A DNA stretch of 64,000 bases from NCBI GenBank assembly GCA_025362975.1, contig JANYES010000018.1:83309-147308 (forward strand), given 5' to 3'. The notes below the pieces were generated by a model. It was not told the DNA's origin. It worked only from the letters and a program-made list of their open reading frames with translations, and made no database searches. Origin of the DNA: Alphaproteobacteria bacterium (lineage in GTDB: Bacteria; Pseudomonadota; Alphaproteobacteria; Rickettsiales; SXRF01). The position numbers and the translations under genes were made by a program. This document shows positions 11,891 through 21,446 of the stretch, piece after piece; within the stretch, counting starts at the first letter, position 1; each line of letters begins with the position of its first letter.

Positions 11891-13065
11891 GCGGCTTTCT
11901 TGTGCTTTTGCATCAGTTCCACGAAATCGTCGAAGAGGTATTGGCTGTCATGCGGGCCGGGGGAGGATTCGGGATGATACTGCACGCAGAAGACGGGCTT
12001 GTCGGTGACGCGCAGGCCTTCGACGGTGTCGTCGAAAAGCGACATGTGCGAAACTTCGACGTTGGGGGGGAGGCTATCGGCGACAACGGCGAAGCCGTGG
12101 TTCTGACTGGTGATTTCTACTGCGCCCGTCGCCAAGTTTTTGACGGGTTGGTTGGCGCCGCGATGGCCGCGGGCGAGTTTTTCGGTGCGGCCGCCGAGCG
12201 CAAGGCCCAAGAGTTGGTGGCCGAGGCAGATGCCGAAGATGGGAGTGTCGGTGTCGATGAGTTTGCGCAGCATGGGCGTGGAGTAGACGCCGGTGGCGGC
12301 GGGGTCGCCGGGGCCGTTGGAGAGGAACACGCCGTCGGGCTTGTAGGCGAGGATGTCTTCGGCGCTGGTTTTGGCGGGGACGACGGTGACTTTGCAGCCG
12401 CGCTCAGCGAGGCTGCGCAGGATGTTAAGTTTCTGGCCGAAATCAACGGCGACGACGTGGTATTTTTCAACAAACGCGGTGCGCTGTTCGGGCTGGAGGC
12501 GCCACAGGCCTTCGGTCCAGTCATAGGCTTTGGCGGTGGTGACGGTTGCGGCGAGTTCAAGGCCGGACATGTCGGGACTTTGTTGCAGGCGCGACATGGC
12601 GCCGCGCAGGTTTTCCTGCGTCAATTGCTGGCTGGAATGGACGATGGCGCAGTTCTGTGCGCCGTGGTCGCGGATGTGGCGGGTGATGGCGCGGGTGTCG
12701 ACGCCGGAAATGCCGGTGATGCGGTTGGCTTGCAGCCATTCGTTCAGCGTGGAGTCGCTGCGGAAGTTGGAATCGCGGGTGATGCGTTCGCGGATGATGA
12801 GGCCAGCGGCGACGGGGCGGATGGTTTCGGCGTCCTCGTCGTTGCAGCCGACATTGCCGATATGGGGGAAGGTGAAAGTGATGACTTGCCCCGCAAAGGA
12901 CGGGTCGGTCAGGATTTCCTGATAGCCGGTCATGGCGGTGTTGAAGCAGATTTCACCGGTGGTGATGCCTTCGGCGCCGATGCCTTCACCGAAAAAGAGC
13001 CTTCCGTCCGCTAATAAGAGGCAAGCGTTGGCGTTAGTCGGGATCGTCGGGGCGTTTTCGTGCAT
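11887..13065 (-). CDS. carA: Carbamoyl-phosphate synthase small (glutaminase) subunit
   Basis: CarA hydrolyses glutamine and channels ammonia to CarB. The 392-residue protein has the N-terminal CPSase_sm domain ([32 protein letters not shown]) and a C-terminal class I glutamine amidotransferase with the nucleophile Cys280 in [10 protein letters not shown] and the His/Glu of the triad in [13 protein letters not shown]. The length is normal. It has a 150-bp upstream leader with three consecutive inverted repeats that could be regulatory. Confidence 0.98.
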   Translation of the reverse strand: MHENAPTIPTNANACLLLADGRLFFGEGIGAEGITTGEICFNTAMTGYQEILTDPSFAGQVITFTFPHIGNVGCNDEDAETIRPVAAGLIIRERITRDSNFRSDSTLNEWLQANRITGISGVDTRAITRHIRDHGAQNCAIVHSSQQLTQENLRGAMSRLQQSPDMSGLELAATVTTAKAYDWTEGLWRLQPEQRTAFVEKYHVVAVDFGQKLNILRSLAERGCKVTVVPAKTSAEDILAYKPDGVFLSNGPGDPAATGVYSTPMLRKLIDTDTPIFGICLGHQLLGLALGGRTEKLARGHRGANQPVKNLATGAVEITSQNHGFAVVADSLPPNVEVSHMSLFDDTVEGLRVTDKPVFCVQYHPESSPGPHDSQYLFDDFVELMQKHKKAA

Positions 13066-13104
13066 GGTTCCTGCTAAAAACTCGTGTGATGGAGGCTATA
13101 AATT

Positions 13105-13177
13105 CGGCCAAATTGGCCGCACCTTAAAGGTGCAGCCCGCCTACGTCAAGGGCGCATTTGGCTTACGTTGCGTAGGC
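13105..13177 (-). promoter_or_regulatory. Three consecutive inverted repeats upstream of carA
   Basis: The 153-bp gap upstream of carA holds three dyads: CGGCCAAATTGGCCG (13105-13119), GCACCTTAAAGGTGC (13119-13133) and a longer GCCTACG...CGTAGGC (arms 13139-13145 and 13171-13177). Adjacent stems of this kind suggest a structured carA leader, a terminator for the upstream ankyrin-like gene, or a repressor operator. I do not match it to a named riboswitch. Confidence 0.45.
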
Positions 13178-13218
13178 AAATAAAAGGCCGGAATTATTAT
13201 GTTTTAAAGGCTGGCGTT

Positions 13219-14520
13219 TTAGAGGCTGTGTTCGCTCAGGCGGTGGCAGGGCACCAGCGGATCGTCAGGGGAGTAGGAAAGAATGCCGCGCAGCCATTCG
13301 GGCTGGTACTCGTGGTAGGCAGGACGGAAATGGGTGGAACGGGTTTCTTCTTCGTAGAGCCTGGAAAGCTTGTTACGGGCTTCTTCGACGCCGAAGGTTT
13401 GGCGGAAGGTTTCAAGCAGGATTTCAAGGGTTTTGGGGTTGGGGGTGCCCCATTCGCGGTTGGAATTGGTGGCACAGTGGATAACGTTGCCGTTGTCGTC
13501 GGAGCGGCGCATCAGCTCGGCTTTGAAGCGTTCGCGGGCGATGTCGGAGGTTTCGGAGTTGGCGGCGATGGCGGTTTCCAGCTCCAGCAGGAAATGCTCG
13601 ACGACTTCGGGCTGACCGTGGAACAGGGTTTCATGCAGCAAGGTGAGGCCAGCGCGGCGGGTATTGTTATATTGCCGCTCATAGGCGGCGTCCGTGATAT
13701 AGCCTTTGTCGTGCAGGGCGTGCACGCGGGTGGCCACCGCATGGAACATGTCGGGATTGCGCGAATAGACGGCGCGGAAAATCGGCGTATGGGGGTTGCC
13801 GTCGGTGCGGGCGAAGAGTTCGCCGTAGGTGTTGTCGTCAAGTAAATGATTGCGGTGGAGGAGGAAAATCTCGGTGGCGACGTGGTCGAACAGCTCGCGG
13901 TTGCCGGTGTGGATGGAGGCGAGCACGGTGGTGATGTTATGGCTGGTGCGGTCGATGAACTGGTGGGCGAATTCTTCGTGGCTCATGATGCCGCTGTCGC
14001 GCAGCATGGTCAACTCGTTATAGACGAGGTTATAAAGCTCCATCTGGCCGCTGGAAATGGCGTCCAGCAGAGTGTTGTAGCCGTCGCTGTTGGCGGCGGT
14101 CATCATCTGGGCGTAGGCCTGCCATGTAAGCGCGCTGCGCTGGTTTTCGGGCAGGGTTTCGTTGCGGGCTGCTTCGGCGTGGCAGAAATCGCGCAGGAGC
14201 TCGAACATGGCGGCGGCTTTGGCGACTTTCAAATCGGGTTCGCCGGGGGCTTTATTAACGAAAGGCAGGTGCAGGATGTCGTGGAAATGGGTGAAGCGGT
14301 TGATGCTGCGCTCGAGCATGACCGATGGGCGCGCGATGGCTTTTTCATCGAGGAAGTTTTTGATTTGATCGTAATGGTCTTCGGCTTCATCGGCGTTGGC
14401 GGTGTCGAGGCAGTATTCGGTGATGAGCTTATGCAAATCCTTCGCCCATTGCGTACGCTGGGCAAGGGTGTAGCTGGAGCCGATTTTTACGGCTCTTGGG
14501 GTGTGGCGGCTGATGCTCAT
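13219..14520 (-). CDS. Ankyrin-like repeat protein, paralog A
   Basis: A protein of 433 residues from the ATG at 14520 (MSISRHTPRAVKIG). Upstream in-frame TTG codons are less likely starts. The middle and C-terminal parts contain degenerate ankyrin-like units of about 40-50 residues: PIFRAVYSRNPDMFHAV, LTLLHETLFHGQPEVVEHFL and NVIHCATNSNREWGTPNPKT. No signal peptide or membrane segment is visible. It is clearly homologous to the gene at 16065-17192, notably in the GTPN block and the YE-ET tail. Such ankyrin proteins often mediate protein contacts and in host-associated alphaproteobacteria can be secreted effectors; nothing here proves secretion. Confidence 0.75.
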   Translation of the reverse strand: MSISRHTPRAVKIGSSYTLAQRTQWAKDLHKLITEYCLDTANADEAEDHYDQIKNFLDEKAIARPSVMLERSINRFTHFHDILHLPFVNKAPGEPDLKVAKAAAMFELLRDFCHAEAARNETLPENQRSALTWQAYAQMMTAANSDGYNTLLDAISSGQMELYNLVYNELTMLRDSGIMSHEEFAHQFIDRTSHNITTVLASIHTGNRELFDHVATEIFLLHRNHLLDDNTYGELFARTDGNPHTPIFRAVYSRNPDMFHAVATRVHALHDKGYITDAAYERQYNNTRRAGLTLLHETLFHGQPEVVEHFLLELETAIAANSETSDIARERFKAELMRRSDDNGNVIHCATNSNREWGTPNPKTLEILLETFRQTFGVEEARNKLSRLYEEETRSTHFRPAYHEYQPEWLRGILSYSPDDPLVPCHRLSEHSL

Positions 14521-14598
14521 GGGTAAAGGATTGTTAACTTTTGACGGCGACAAAGTCAAGCCATTCGTTTATTAATAAAAACGAATAACTAGAGTTGG

Positions 14599-16065
14599 TT
14601 ATTGGCGGACAAAAATGGTGGCGGTGTTGCCTTGATACATTTGTTTCCAGCCTTTTCGGTGGGTGAACTGGCTGATGAATACGGTTTCGCCGTTGGGGAT
14701 GATGGCCGCATTCATTTGATAACTATTGAGAATATTGTCCCAGCCGGGGGCGTTATCATGGAAGATTAAATAATCGCGGGCGACATTGACGGGGTAGGCG
14801 GTGTCGATGCGACCATCCATCCAGATTTTGATGTGTCCATGCGACATGAAGATGAGGGCGCCGCCGAGGTTAAAGGTGTTGAACAGGCGCGCGTCCGGAT
14901 AGTGGGATTCAAGGTAGCGCACTTCGGGGGCGAGGTCTGGCAGGGGGTTAAAGCGGTAGGTTTCGTAAAAATGCGCGGCTTGGGGGCTGAGGGCAGCGAA
15001 GGTGGTGGCGATACAGAGCAGCAGGAGTGCCACGGCGACGCGCGTATCATGCAGTAGGCGCGTGCCGAGTGCGCACAGGCGTTCGACGGACACGGGGCGT
15101 GGGGCGTTGGCGGAAGGGTTGCGGCGCATACAGGCGTGGATGCCTTCGGCGAGAATGGGAGCGGCGATGAGGCCGAAAATATAAAGGTTGCGCACCGAGC
15201 GCACGCCGGGAATCAGCCACAGGGCGACAAGCCAATGCTCGACAGTGGAGGTGGGCGGGTGTTTGACGGTCAGGAAAAGCAAAATCGCGAGGTAGGAGAT
15301 GAGCGGGCCGTTATTCCATGTGATGAGCACCGGCTGCCACTCGACGATGAGTTTCTGGCTCAAATCGCTGGCCAGCGTGCCGTAGATACCGGTGATGATG
15401 CCGGTGCCGTAAGGGTTGATGAGGCAGGCGAGCAGGCTGGCAACGCCAGTGGCAAATAAGCGCCGGAAGAGGGTGATGTCACGTTTCAGCAACGCGCCCA
15501 GCCCGTAAGCGCCGAGAAAAACAAAAGCGGTGATGAACGCGCCGTGGACGTTGGCCCAGAGACACATGAACATGGGGGCGGCGATGAGCCAGCGATGGCG
15601 GATATTGCCGTGGTAGAGCTGGCGCAGGAACAGCAGCGTCATGGCGGTGAACAGCATGCTGGCCTGAAACGGGCGGAGGTTCATGCTGCAGACGGTCATG
15701 GAAAAAATGACGGTCGCAAAGAAGGCGCTTAAGCCTTCGCGGGTTGCCAGCACGCACAGGGCGAACATGAATGACAGCGTGGCGGCGATGGTGAATGCGT
15801 TGAGCATGACGACGCCGTGCCAGTGGTAATGGTCGTAGAGGGCACTGGCCAGAATGTCCCACAGCCATGAGAGGTTGTACCACGGGTGACTTCCTGCGGT
15901 GAAGGACCATGTGTCGTGCGCGGGCACCCAGCCGAGTTCGCGGATCTGGCTGCCGGCGCTGAGGTGCCACAGCGTATCGGGATCTGAAAACATGGAGGAA
16001 TGCGCCGTCGGTAGCAGCAGCAGGTAGACGAGGTAGACGACGGCGGAAAGGATGAAAATCGGCAT
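14599..16065 (-). CDS. Polytopic inner-membrane protein, GT-C glycosyltransferase-like
   Basis: A 488-residue integral membrane protein with roughly ten hydrophobic helices. The first periplasmic loop carries SDPDTLWHLSAG followed by SHPWYNLSWLWD, a layout like the acidic first loop of GT-C glycosyltransferases. Later loops have WANVHGAF and INPYGTGI, motifs common in uncharacterised bacterial membrane proteins of this type. The C-terminal soluble segment has FNLGGALIF and WMDGRIDTAYP. The start ATG overlaps the stop of the upstream ankyrin gene by one base (TGATG), so the two are coupled. The donor and acceptor are unknown. Confidence 0.72.
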   Translation of the reverse strand: MPIFILSAVVYLVYLLLLPTAHSSMFSDPDTLWHLSAGSQIRELGWVPAHDTWSFTAGSHPWYNLSWLWDILASALYDHYHWHGVVMLNAFTIAATLSFMFALCVLATREGLSAFFATVIFSMTVCSMNLRPFQASMLFTAMTLLFLRQLYHGNIRHRWLIAAPMFMCLWANVHGAFITAFVFLGAYGLGALLKRDITLFRRLFATGVASLLACLINPYGTGIITGIYGTLASDLSQKLIVEWQPVLITWNNGPLISYLAILLFLTVKHPPTSTVEHWLVALWLIPGVRSVRNLYIFGLIAAPILAEGIHACMRRNPSANAPRPVSVERLCALGTRLLHDTRVAVALLLLCIATTFAALSPQAAHFYETYRFNPLPDLAPEVRYLESHYPDARLFNTFNLGGALIFMSHGHIKIWMDGRIDTAYPVNVARDYLIFHDNAPGWDNILNSYQMNAAIIPNGETVFISQFTHRKGWKQMYQGNTATIFVRQ

Positions 16066-17192
16066 CAGCGAGGGAAAAGCTGGCGGGGCTGGAGCGGATT
16101 TTTTTCGTTGTAGGACATGATGCGGCGGAACCAGTCGTGCTCGCCGCCTTGGGGTTCGGAACCGGCGGGATTTTGCATGTTGTGGTAGGCGGGGGTGCCG
16201 CGGTCGGTGGTTTCGGCATACATGCGCTTGACGTTTTCACGCGCCATCACGCGGCCGTAGGTGTCGTACATGGCCTTGTGCAGCACGTCGATAACGAGCC
16301 CGTTGGGCGTGCCTTTTTCGATGTCGCACTGGGTGGCGGTGTGGAAAATATTCCAGCCGGACTGGGTGCGGGAATTAAGTTCGGTGCGCATTTCGGCCGG
16401 GGTGAGGATTTCGCGCAGTTGCTTGATGAAGGCGGCGACGACGGGTGCGTCGCCAGCTTTGATGGCGCTGATCAGCGGTGTGAAATCGTGCGAGCTTTTG
16501 CTGATGAATTGCTGTTTGAAGGTTTCCTCGTCGATCTTTCCCTTGTCGCGCAGGTCTTTCAAATGTTCGAAATGCTTGTCGCAGATTTCGGTGTTGTGGC
16601 TTTTGACGGCGTAATGCATGGGGGTCATGCCGTCAGTGGTGGGGAGGGTGAAGCAGGCGGCGAAAAGATCGTCGTCGAAGGCGTGGACTTTGCGTAGCAA
16701 ATCGAGTTCGTTAACGACCATTTCATAGGTGTGCACATCGCCGTTGAGCAGCGACTGGTGGATAAGCGTATGGTCGGAGACGGTGGGGCGGATCATCATC
16801 TCGCCCATTTCTACCCAGCTGAGGTGATGCTCGTCGCCGTTGCTGCGCGTGACTTTGTGGCAGGAGTCGATGATCAGCTTGAAGAGGCGCTTGGCTTTTT
16901 CGATGCGCAGATCGTTCGGGCAGTTAATGTCGGGGGCGAAGCACAAATGCAGAGCATCAATCAGATGCGTACACTCGTTGGCACTTAAATCCAAGAAGGC
17001 GTGCGGGTTACGCTGGGCGACGTCGTTCACCGTTTTTTCCATGAAGGGGAAAAAACGGTCAATATCGGCGCGGGTGTTGCACTGGAACGCGAGTTCGCAG
17101 ATCTGCGTGTGAAGCAGCTGGCCGTCGCGCGAGCGGGTGTGTCCGCCGCAGTGTTCGGTTTTGTTCTGGCCTGTCGTGTCCCTTGTCGACAT
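16065..17192 (-). CDS. Ankyrin-like repeat protein, paralog B
   Basis: A 375-residue cytoplasmic-looking protein with at least three ankyrin-type units: DGMTPMHYAVKSHNTEICDKH, HDFTPLISAIKAGDAPVVAAF and GWNIFHTATQCDIEKGTPNG. A Cys/His-rich N-terminal region precedes them (HCGGHTRSRDG, LIDALHLCF). It aligns along most of its length with the gene at 13219-14520, so the pair arose by duplication with the membrane protein gene between them. The ATG at 17192 has a weak AGAGG ribosome site. The gene is 16 bp downstream of phaZ. Confidence 0.75.
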   Translation of the reverse strand: MSTRDTTGQNKTEHCGGHTRSRDGQLLHTQICELAFQCNTRADIDRFFPFMEKTVNDVAQRNPHAFLDLSANECTHLIDALHLCFAPDINCPNDLRIEKAKRLFKLIIDSCHKVTRSNGDEHHLSWVEMGEMMIRPTVSDHTLIHQSLLNGDVHTYEMVVNELDLLRKVHAFDDDLFAACFTLPTTDGMTPMHYAVKSHNTEICDKHFEHLKDLRDKGKIDEETFKQQFISKSSHDFTPLISAIKAGDAPVVAAFIKQLREILTPAEMRTELNSRTQSGWNIFHTATQCDIEKGTPNGLVIDVLHKAMYDTYGRVMARENVKRMYAETTDRGTPAYHNMQNPAGSEPQGGEHDWFRRIMSYNEKNPLQPRQLFPR

Positions 17193-17208
17193 AGGCAGCC
17201 TCTTGGAA

Positions 17209-18447
17209 TTAGTCGTGCTTGGTCACGAAATCGACGATGATCGGCACGACATGCTCGCGGAACTTGCGGCCGTTGAAGATGCCGTAATGGCCGACGCCTT
17301 TTTGCACGTGGTGCTTGCGCTTGGAAGCCGGAAGCGCGGAGCAGATTTTCTGCGCCGCTTCGGTCTGGCCGACGCCGGAGATATCGTCCAGCTCGCCTTC
17401 GAGCGTGAGCAGTGCGGTTTCGGTGATGGCCGACGGTTTAACTTTCTTGCCATTGTAGATGAATTCGCCGCGCGGCAGCAGGTAACGCTGGAAGACCTGG
17501 TCGATGGATTCGAGGTAGAAATCAGCCGGGAGATCGCACACGGAAAGATATTCGTCGTAGAATTTGTGGTGCGCGGAAGCGGAGTCTCCGTCGCCGTCGA
17601 CGAGGTGTTTGAACAGATCGACATGCGCGGTGATGTGGCGGTCGAGGTTGAGCTGCATGAAGCCGGAGAGCTGTAAGAAACCCGGATACACGCGGCGCAT
17701 GAAGCCCGGATACATGGCGGGCACACGGGTGATGACGTTGGATTCGAACCACGACAGCGGTTTTTCAGCGGCGAGCTTGTTCACCTTGGTCGGGTTCACG
17801 CGGGTGTCGATCGGGCCGCCGATGATGGTCATCGAGCGCGGGGTGCCTTTGTCGCTGTTTTCGTTCATGACGGCGGCAGCCACCATCACAGGCACGGAAG
17901 GTTGGCAGACGGCCATTAAATGCACATCCGGCCCAAGCTTGCGGGTGAACTCGATGGTGTAGCTGATGTAGTCTTCGAGGTGGAACTCACCGTGAATCAT
18001 GCTCACATTGCGGGCGTCCAGCCAGTCGGTGATGTAGACGTCGAGGAAAGGAAGCATGGCTTCGACGGTGCCGCGAAGCAGCGTGGCGTGGTGGCCGGAC
18101 ATCGGGGCGACCAGCAGGAGTTTTGGCTGGACTTTTTTGGTGTCCTTACGGAAATGCAGCAAACGGCAGAACGGGCGCGACTGCACTACTTCTTCGATGA
18201 CGGCGACCTGCTTGCCTTCCATAAGCGTGGAATTGATGCCGAAAGCAGGTTTGCCGTAGCGGTGGGTGACGCGCTCTACCAGTTCGGAAGCGGCGGCGAC
18301 ATGGCGGCTGACATTGGTGTAGCTGAACGGGCTGAGCGGGTGGCTGTACATCGTTTTACTGGCGTGGGCCAGCATGTTGATGGGGGTGAGGGCGGCGTAT
18401 TGCATTTCGTGGAGGTTATACAGCGGCAGGTTTTCGCGGATAATCAT
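17209..18447 (-). CDS. phaZ: Intracellular poly(3-hydroxybutyrate) depolymerase
   Basis: This enzyme degrades native intracellular PHB granules to release stored carbon. The 412-residue protein matches the PhaZ1-type family: N-terminal LYNLHEMQYAALTP, the alpha/beta-hydrolase region APMSGHHATLLRGT, ITDWLDARNVS, a cysteine nucleophile in MAVCQPSVP (Cys181), the acid in LEGELDDISG and the catalytic His in KGVGHYGIFNGRKFR. Length is typical and no signal peptide is present, as expected for a cytosolic granule enzyme. It implies PHB storage, though no phaC or phaP is in the window. It is the first gene of the minus-strand group running down to carB. Confidence 0.95.
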   Translation of the reverse strand: MIIRENLPLYNLHEMQYAALTPINMLAHASKTMYSHPLSPFSYTNVSRHVAAASELVERVTHRYGKPAFGINSTLMEGKQVAVIEEVVQSRPFCRLLHFRKDTKKVQPKLLLVAPMSGHHATLLRGTVEAMLPFLDVYITDWLDARNVSMIHGEFHLEDYISYTIEFTRKLGPDVHLMAVCQPSVPVMVAAAVMNENSDKGTPRSMTIIGGPIDTRVNPTKVNKLAAEKPLSWFESNVITRVPAMYPGFMRRVYPGFLQLSGFMQLNLDRHITAHVDLFKHLVDGDGDSASAHHKFYDEYLSVCDLPADFYLESIDQVFQRYLLPRGEFIYNGKKVKPSAITETALLTLEGELDDISGVGQTEAAQKICSALPASKRKHHVQKGVGHYGIFNGRKFREHVVPIIVDFVTKHD

Positions 18448-18583
18448 TCATGTTCCTATCTGGCCGTTAAGGGCTCTGGGTGCAATTTATTTCGAGCATA
18501 TAGTATACCTTAAATTTGATAAATTATATGTTAATTTGCAATATGGAAGCAGCAAACCCGCCATTTGTGCCGAGTTTGACCAC

Positions 18584-18611
18584 TTGACAGGCACCGGGCG
18601 AGGACTAGTTT
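18584..18611 (+). promoter_or_regulatory. Candidate promoter for cyaY
   Basis: A perfect TTGACA (18584-18589) lies 16 bp upstream of TAGTTT (18606-18611). The cyaY ATG follows only 10 bp later, so a transcript from it would have almost no leader. Either the mRNA is near-leaderless or the real promoter lies further upstream in the 173-bp divergent gap with phaZ. Confidence 0.35.
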
Positions 18612-18620
18612 AGCAAGCCT

Positions 18621-18932
18621 ATGAATGAAACCGACTATCACATGCTGGCCGACCGCCAGCTCGATCGCATCGCCCAAACGCTGGAAGACGCCGACCAGCA
18701 GGGCCTGATCGAACTTGAACAGGATGCGGGGGTGGTGACCATTGCGCTGAACGATAAGCGGCAGTTCATCGTGAGCAAACATTCGCCGACGCGCCAGATA
18801 TGGCTGTCGTCGCCGGTGTCGGGCGGGTTGCATTTCGTATATGACGGGCAGGAATGGCGCATTGCTGACAAGCGGACGCTGACGGATGTGCTGTATAGCG
18901 AATTGGGACAGGTGGCGGGGGGGAAGGCATGA
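18621..18932 (+). CDS. cyaY: Iron donor protein CyaY (bacterial frataxin)
   Basis: Frataxin homologue that binds iron and modulates IscS activity in Fe-S cluster assembly in the cytosol. The 103-residue length is typical. It shows the acidic first helix (YHMLADRQLDRIAQTLEDAD), then the beta-sheet with VVTIALNDKRQFIVSKHSP and the highly conserved QIWLSSPVSGGLHF, ending with WRIADKRTLTDVLYSEL. It overlaps the next gene by ATGA. Confidence 0.95.
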   Translation: MNETDYHMLADRQLDRIAQTLEDADQQGLIELEQDAGVVTIALNDKRQFIVSKHSPTRQIWLSSPVSGGLHFVYDGQEWRIADKRTLTDVLYSELGQVAGGKA

Positions 18933-19501
18933 GCGATGTAGATGACAGCGATTACCTGGAACCACGCAAGCTGGACAAACTGCCCGACCCGATGACGCAG
19001 GCGCACAAAGAATTGAAAGCCGCCGCCATGTCATGGCTGGGCGCACTGCAAAATGTGGCGTATGCCGCGCCGACGCGCATTATGCGCATAAAAACCCAGG
19101 GCAGCGAGGCGCAAAGCGAAGTGTCGGTGTCGCCGGTATCGTGGTTTACCGGGGTGAAGGAAAAGGTAGAATCGTCACTCAAGCGCCTTGAAGCGCAGTT
19201 GGCGGAATCATGGAATTTACGCCGCGATAAGCGCCACGACACGGAAGAATTATGGCAGCGCTATGCGCGCAATCTTGAAGCACAGATGCTGCAACTGACC
19301 AAAACGTTGCTCGACGCCGAAGATGCCATCGACCAGCGCGTGGTGCGCAATACGCAGGCCGTGCGTCGCTCGCAGGAGCGGCTGAAAATGGCGCTTGGCA
19401 AGGTGATTCAGGTGTTTCCGGAAAACGGTTATGAACTTGGCGACGGCGAGCTGCTGTCGTTGCAGGGTAAAGTCGTGGACGGCAGGGGGGCTTCGCGATG
19501 A
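18929..19501 (+). CDS. Hypothetical protein coupled to cyaY and an ABC exporter
   Basis: A 190-residue hydrophilic protein I do not recognise. It begins MSDVDDSDYLEPRKLDKLPDP and has a helical, charged core (TGVKEKVESSLKRLEAQLAES, then repeated heptad-like stretches through residue 150) suggesting a coiled coil, and a short beta-like tail (GYELGDGELLSLQGKVVDG). The C-terminal region resembles the hydrophobic segments of exodeoxyribonuclease VII large-subunit tails, but that is too weak to name it. It overlaps cyaY and the exporter by ATGA at each end, so all three are co-translated. Confidence 0.72.
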   Translation: MSDVDDSDYLEPRKLDKLPDPMTQAHKELKAAAMSWLGALQNVAYAAPTRIMRIKTQGSEAQSEVSVSPVSWFTGVKEKVESSLKRLEAQLAESWNLRRDKRHDTEELWQRYARNLEAQMLQLTKTLLDAEDAIDQRVVRNTQAVRRSQERLKMALGKVIQVFPENGYELGDGELLSLQGKVVDGRGASR

Positions 19502-21276
19502 GCAGGCATGCCACGCTGGAAACACGCCCCAAGGGCGAAATCAGGCGGCTGGCGCCGTTGTTGCGTTATATCAAACCGTACCGTATGCAGTTTTTCGGCG
19601 CGCTGGTGGCGCTGATCGTTTCGTCGTCGTCGGTGCTGTGTCTGGGCACGGCGATTCGTTATCTCGTCGATCAAGGCTTAGGCAAGGGCGACCCGCATTT
19701 GCTCGACCACGCGTTTACGATGCTGATCGGGGTGATCGTGGTGCTGGCGGCGTCGACGTTTGCGCGGTTTTTCCTGATATCTTATATCGGTGAGCGAGTG
19801 GTGGCGGATATCCGTAACGACGTGTACCGGCGGTTGATTCACATGCATATCGGCTTCTTCGAGGTCACGCGCATCGGCGAGCTGGTGTCGCGGTTGATTA
19901 CGGATACCACGTTGTTGCAAACGGTGATTGGCAGCACGGTGTCGGTGGCGGCGCGGAATTTGCTGCTGCTGATGGGTGGGCTGGGGTTGTTGTTTTACAG
20001 CAACGCGATGCTGGCGAGCTATCTGCTCGGCATCGTGCCGCTGGTGGTGATTCCGATTATTTTGCTGGGGCGGCGCGTGCGCGTCACGGCGCGGGAAACG
20101 CAGAGCCGCGTGGCCGATATCAGCTCACGTGCGGAAGAAAGTTTGAACGCGATCCGCGCGGTGCAATCGCTGGCGCTGGAAGAGTATGAAAAAAAGCGAT
20201 TCGGCGAGGATGTGGCGGGAACGCTCGCGACCGCGCTGAACCGGATTAAGCTGCGGGCGTTTTTGACCGCACTGGTGATTTTGCTGGTGTTTGGCGCGAT
20301 TGTGACCGTGCTTTGGATTGGTGGCAAGGAAGTTTTGGCCGGGCGCATCAGCAGCGGGGAATTATCGGCGTTTGTGTTTTATTCGGTTGTGGTGGCAGGC
20401 GCGGTGGGCGCGATTTCCGAGGTGTGGGCGGATTTGCAGCGCGCGGCGGGCGCGGCGGAACGTTTGAGCGAATTGCTGGCGGAGGAATCGCTGGTAGTGT
20501 CGCCGCAGAATGCGGTGTCGATTGCCAGCAATACACCGGCGCAGGTGAGTTTCGAGCATGTGTTTTTCACCTATCCGACGCGGCCCGATAAGCAGGCCAT
20601 TCATGATTTCTCCTTACGCGTGGAAGCGGGGCAGACGGTGGCGCTGGTCGGCCCGTCGGGCGCGGGGAAAACGACGATTTTCCAATTGCTGATGCGATTT
20701 TACGACCCGGCGTCCGGTATGGTGAAAATCAACGGCATCAATATTCGCGAGCTGGCGTTGCCGCAGCTTCGCGGTATGATCGGCATCGTGCCGCAGGACC
20801 CGGTTATTTTTTCCGGCACGGCGCGTGAGAACATCCGGCTCGGCAATATCGCCGCTACGGATTTAGAGATCATGGCGGCTGCCAAAGCCGCTTCGGCGCT
20901 GGATTTCCTAGAGAAGCTGCCCCAGGGTTTGGACACGCATCTGGGCGAAAAAGGCATCCAGCTTTCAGGCGGGCAGCGCCAACGCATCGCCATCGCGCGC
21001 GCGCTCATCCGCAATCCGCAGTTGTTGCTGCTCGATGAAGCCACCAGCGCGCTGGATTCGGAAAACGAACACCTGATCCAGCAAGCGCTCGCCCGCCTGA
21101 TGCAGGGGCGCACCACCTTCGTGATCGCGCACCGGTTATCGACGATTACCCGCGCCGACCAGATCGTGCTCGTCAATGACGGGCGGATCGAGGCGGTGGG
21201 CACGCATAGCGAGCTTTTACAGCGTAGCCCGCTTTATGCGAGGCTGGCTGAGTTGCAATTCCGCGCGGCGGCTTAG
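19498..21276 (+). CDS. ABC transporter, fused permease-ATPase (MsbA/lipid exporter type)
   Basis: A 592-residue half-transporter that would function as a homodimer in the inner membrane. The N-terminal ABC_membrane domain has six predicted helices (about 25-320). The nucleotide-binding domain follows with Walker A GPSGAGKTT (Lys391), Q-loop IVPQDP, signature LSGGQRQRIAIARAL (from about 489), Walker B LLLLDEATSALD and the H-loop His in VIAHRLSTI. It groups with type IV exporters such as MsbA and lipid A or drug exporters. The substrate cannot be deduced. It is the third gene of the cyaY operon. Confidence 0.92.
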   Translation: MSRHATLETRPKGEIRRLAPLLRYIKPYRMQFFGALVALIVSSSSVLCLGTAIRYLVDQGLGKGDPHLLDHAFTMLIGVIVVLAASTFARFFLISYIGERVVADIRNDVYRRLIHMHIGFFEVTRIGELVSRLITDTTLLQTVIGSTVSVAARNLLLLMGGLGLLFYSNAMLASYLLGIVPLVVIPIILLGRRVRVTARETQSRVADISSRAEESLNAIRAVQSLALEEYEKKRFGEDVAGTLATALNRIKLRAFLTALVILLVFGAIVTVLWIGGKEVLAGRISSGELSAFVFYSVVVAGAVGAISEVWADLQRAAGAAERLSELLAEESLVVSPQNAVSIASNTPAQVSFEHVFFTYPTRPDKQAIHDFSLRVEAGQTVALVGPSGAGKTTIFQLLMRFYDPASGMVKINGINIRELALPQLRGMIGIVPQDPVIFSGTARENIRLGNIAATDLEIMAAAKAASALDFLEKLPQGLDTHLGEKGIQLSGGQRQRIAIARALIRNPQLLLLDEATSALDSENEHLIQQALARLMQGRTTFVIAHRLSTITRADQIVLVNDGRIEAVGTHSELLQRSPLYARLAELQFRAAA

Positions 21277-21446
21277 ATACCCCCAAACACTCTGCATGTT
21301 ACTGCGTCGCATGAGGGGGCTACAATGGTGCGTGGGGGAGTGTAGTTATGCCCGGGGTTAGGGCTGGTATGATCTCAATGGGTTGATTTAATAAGGATAT
21401 AGGCCGTAACGGAAGATGGCGAACACGCCTGATCCTTAAGGAAAAA

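Noticed and set aside
11902..13014. Plus-strand open frame of 370 codons
   Set aside because: Gly/Val/Asp-rich shadow of carA without any domain signature.
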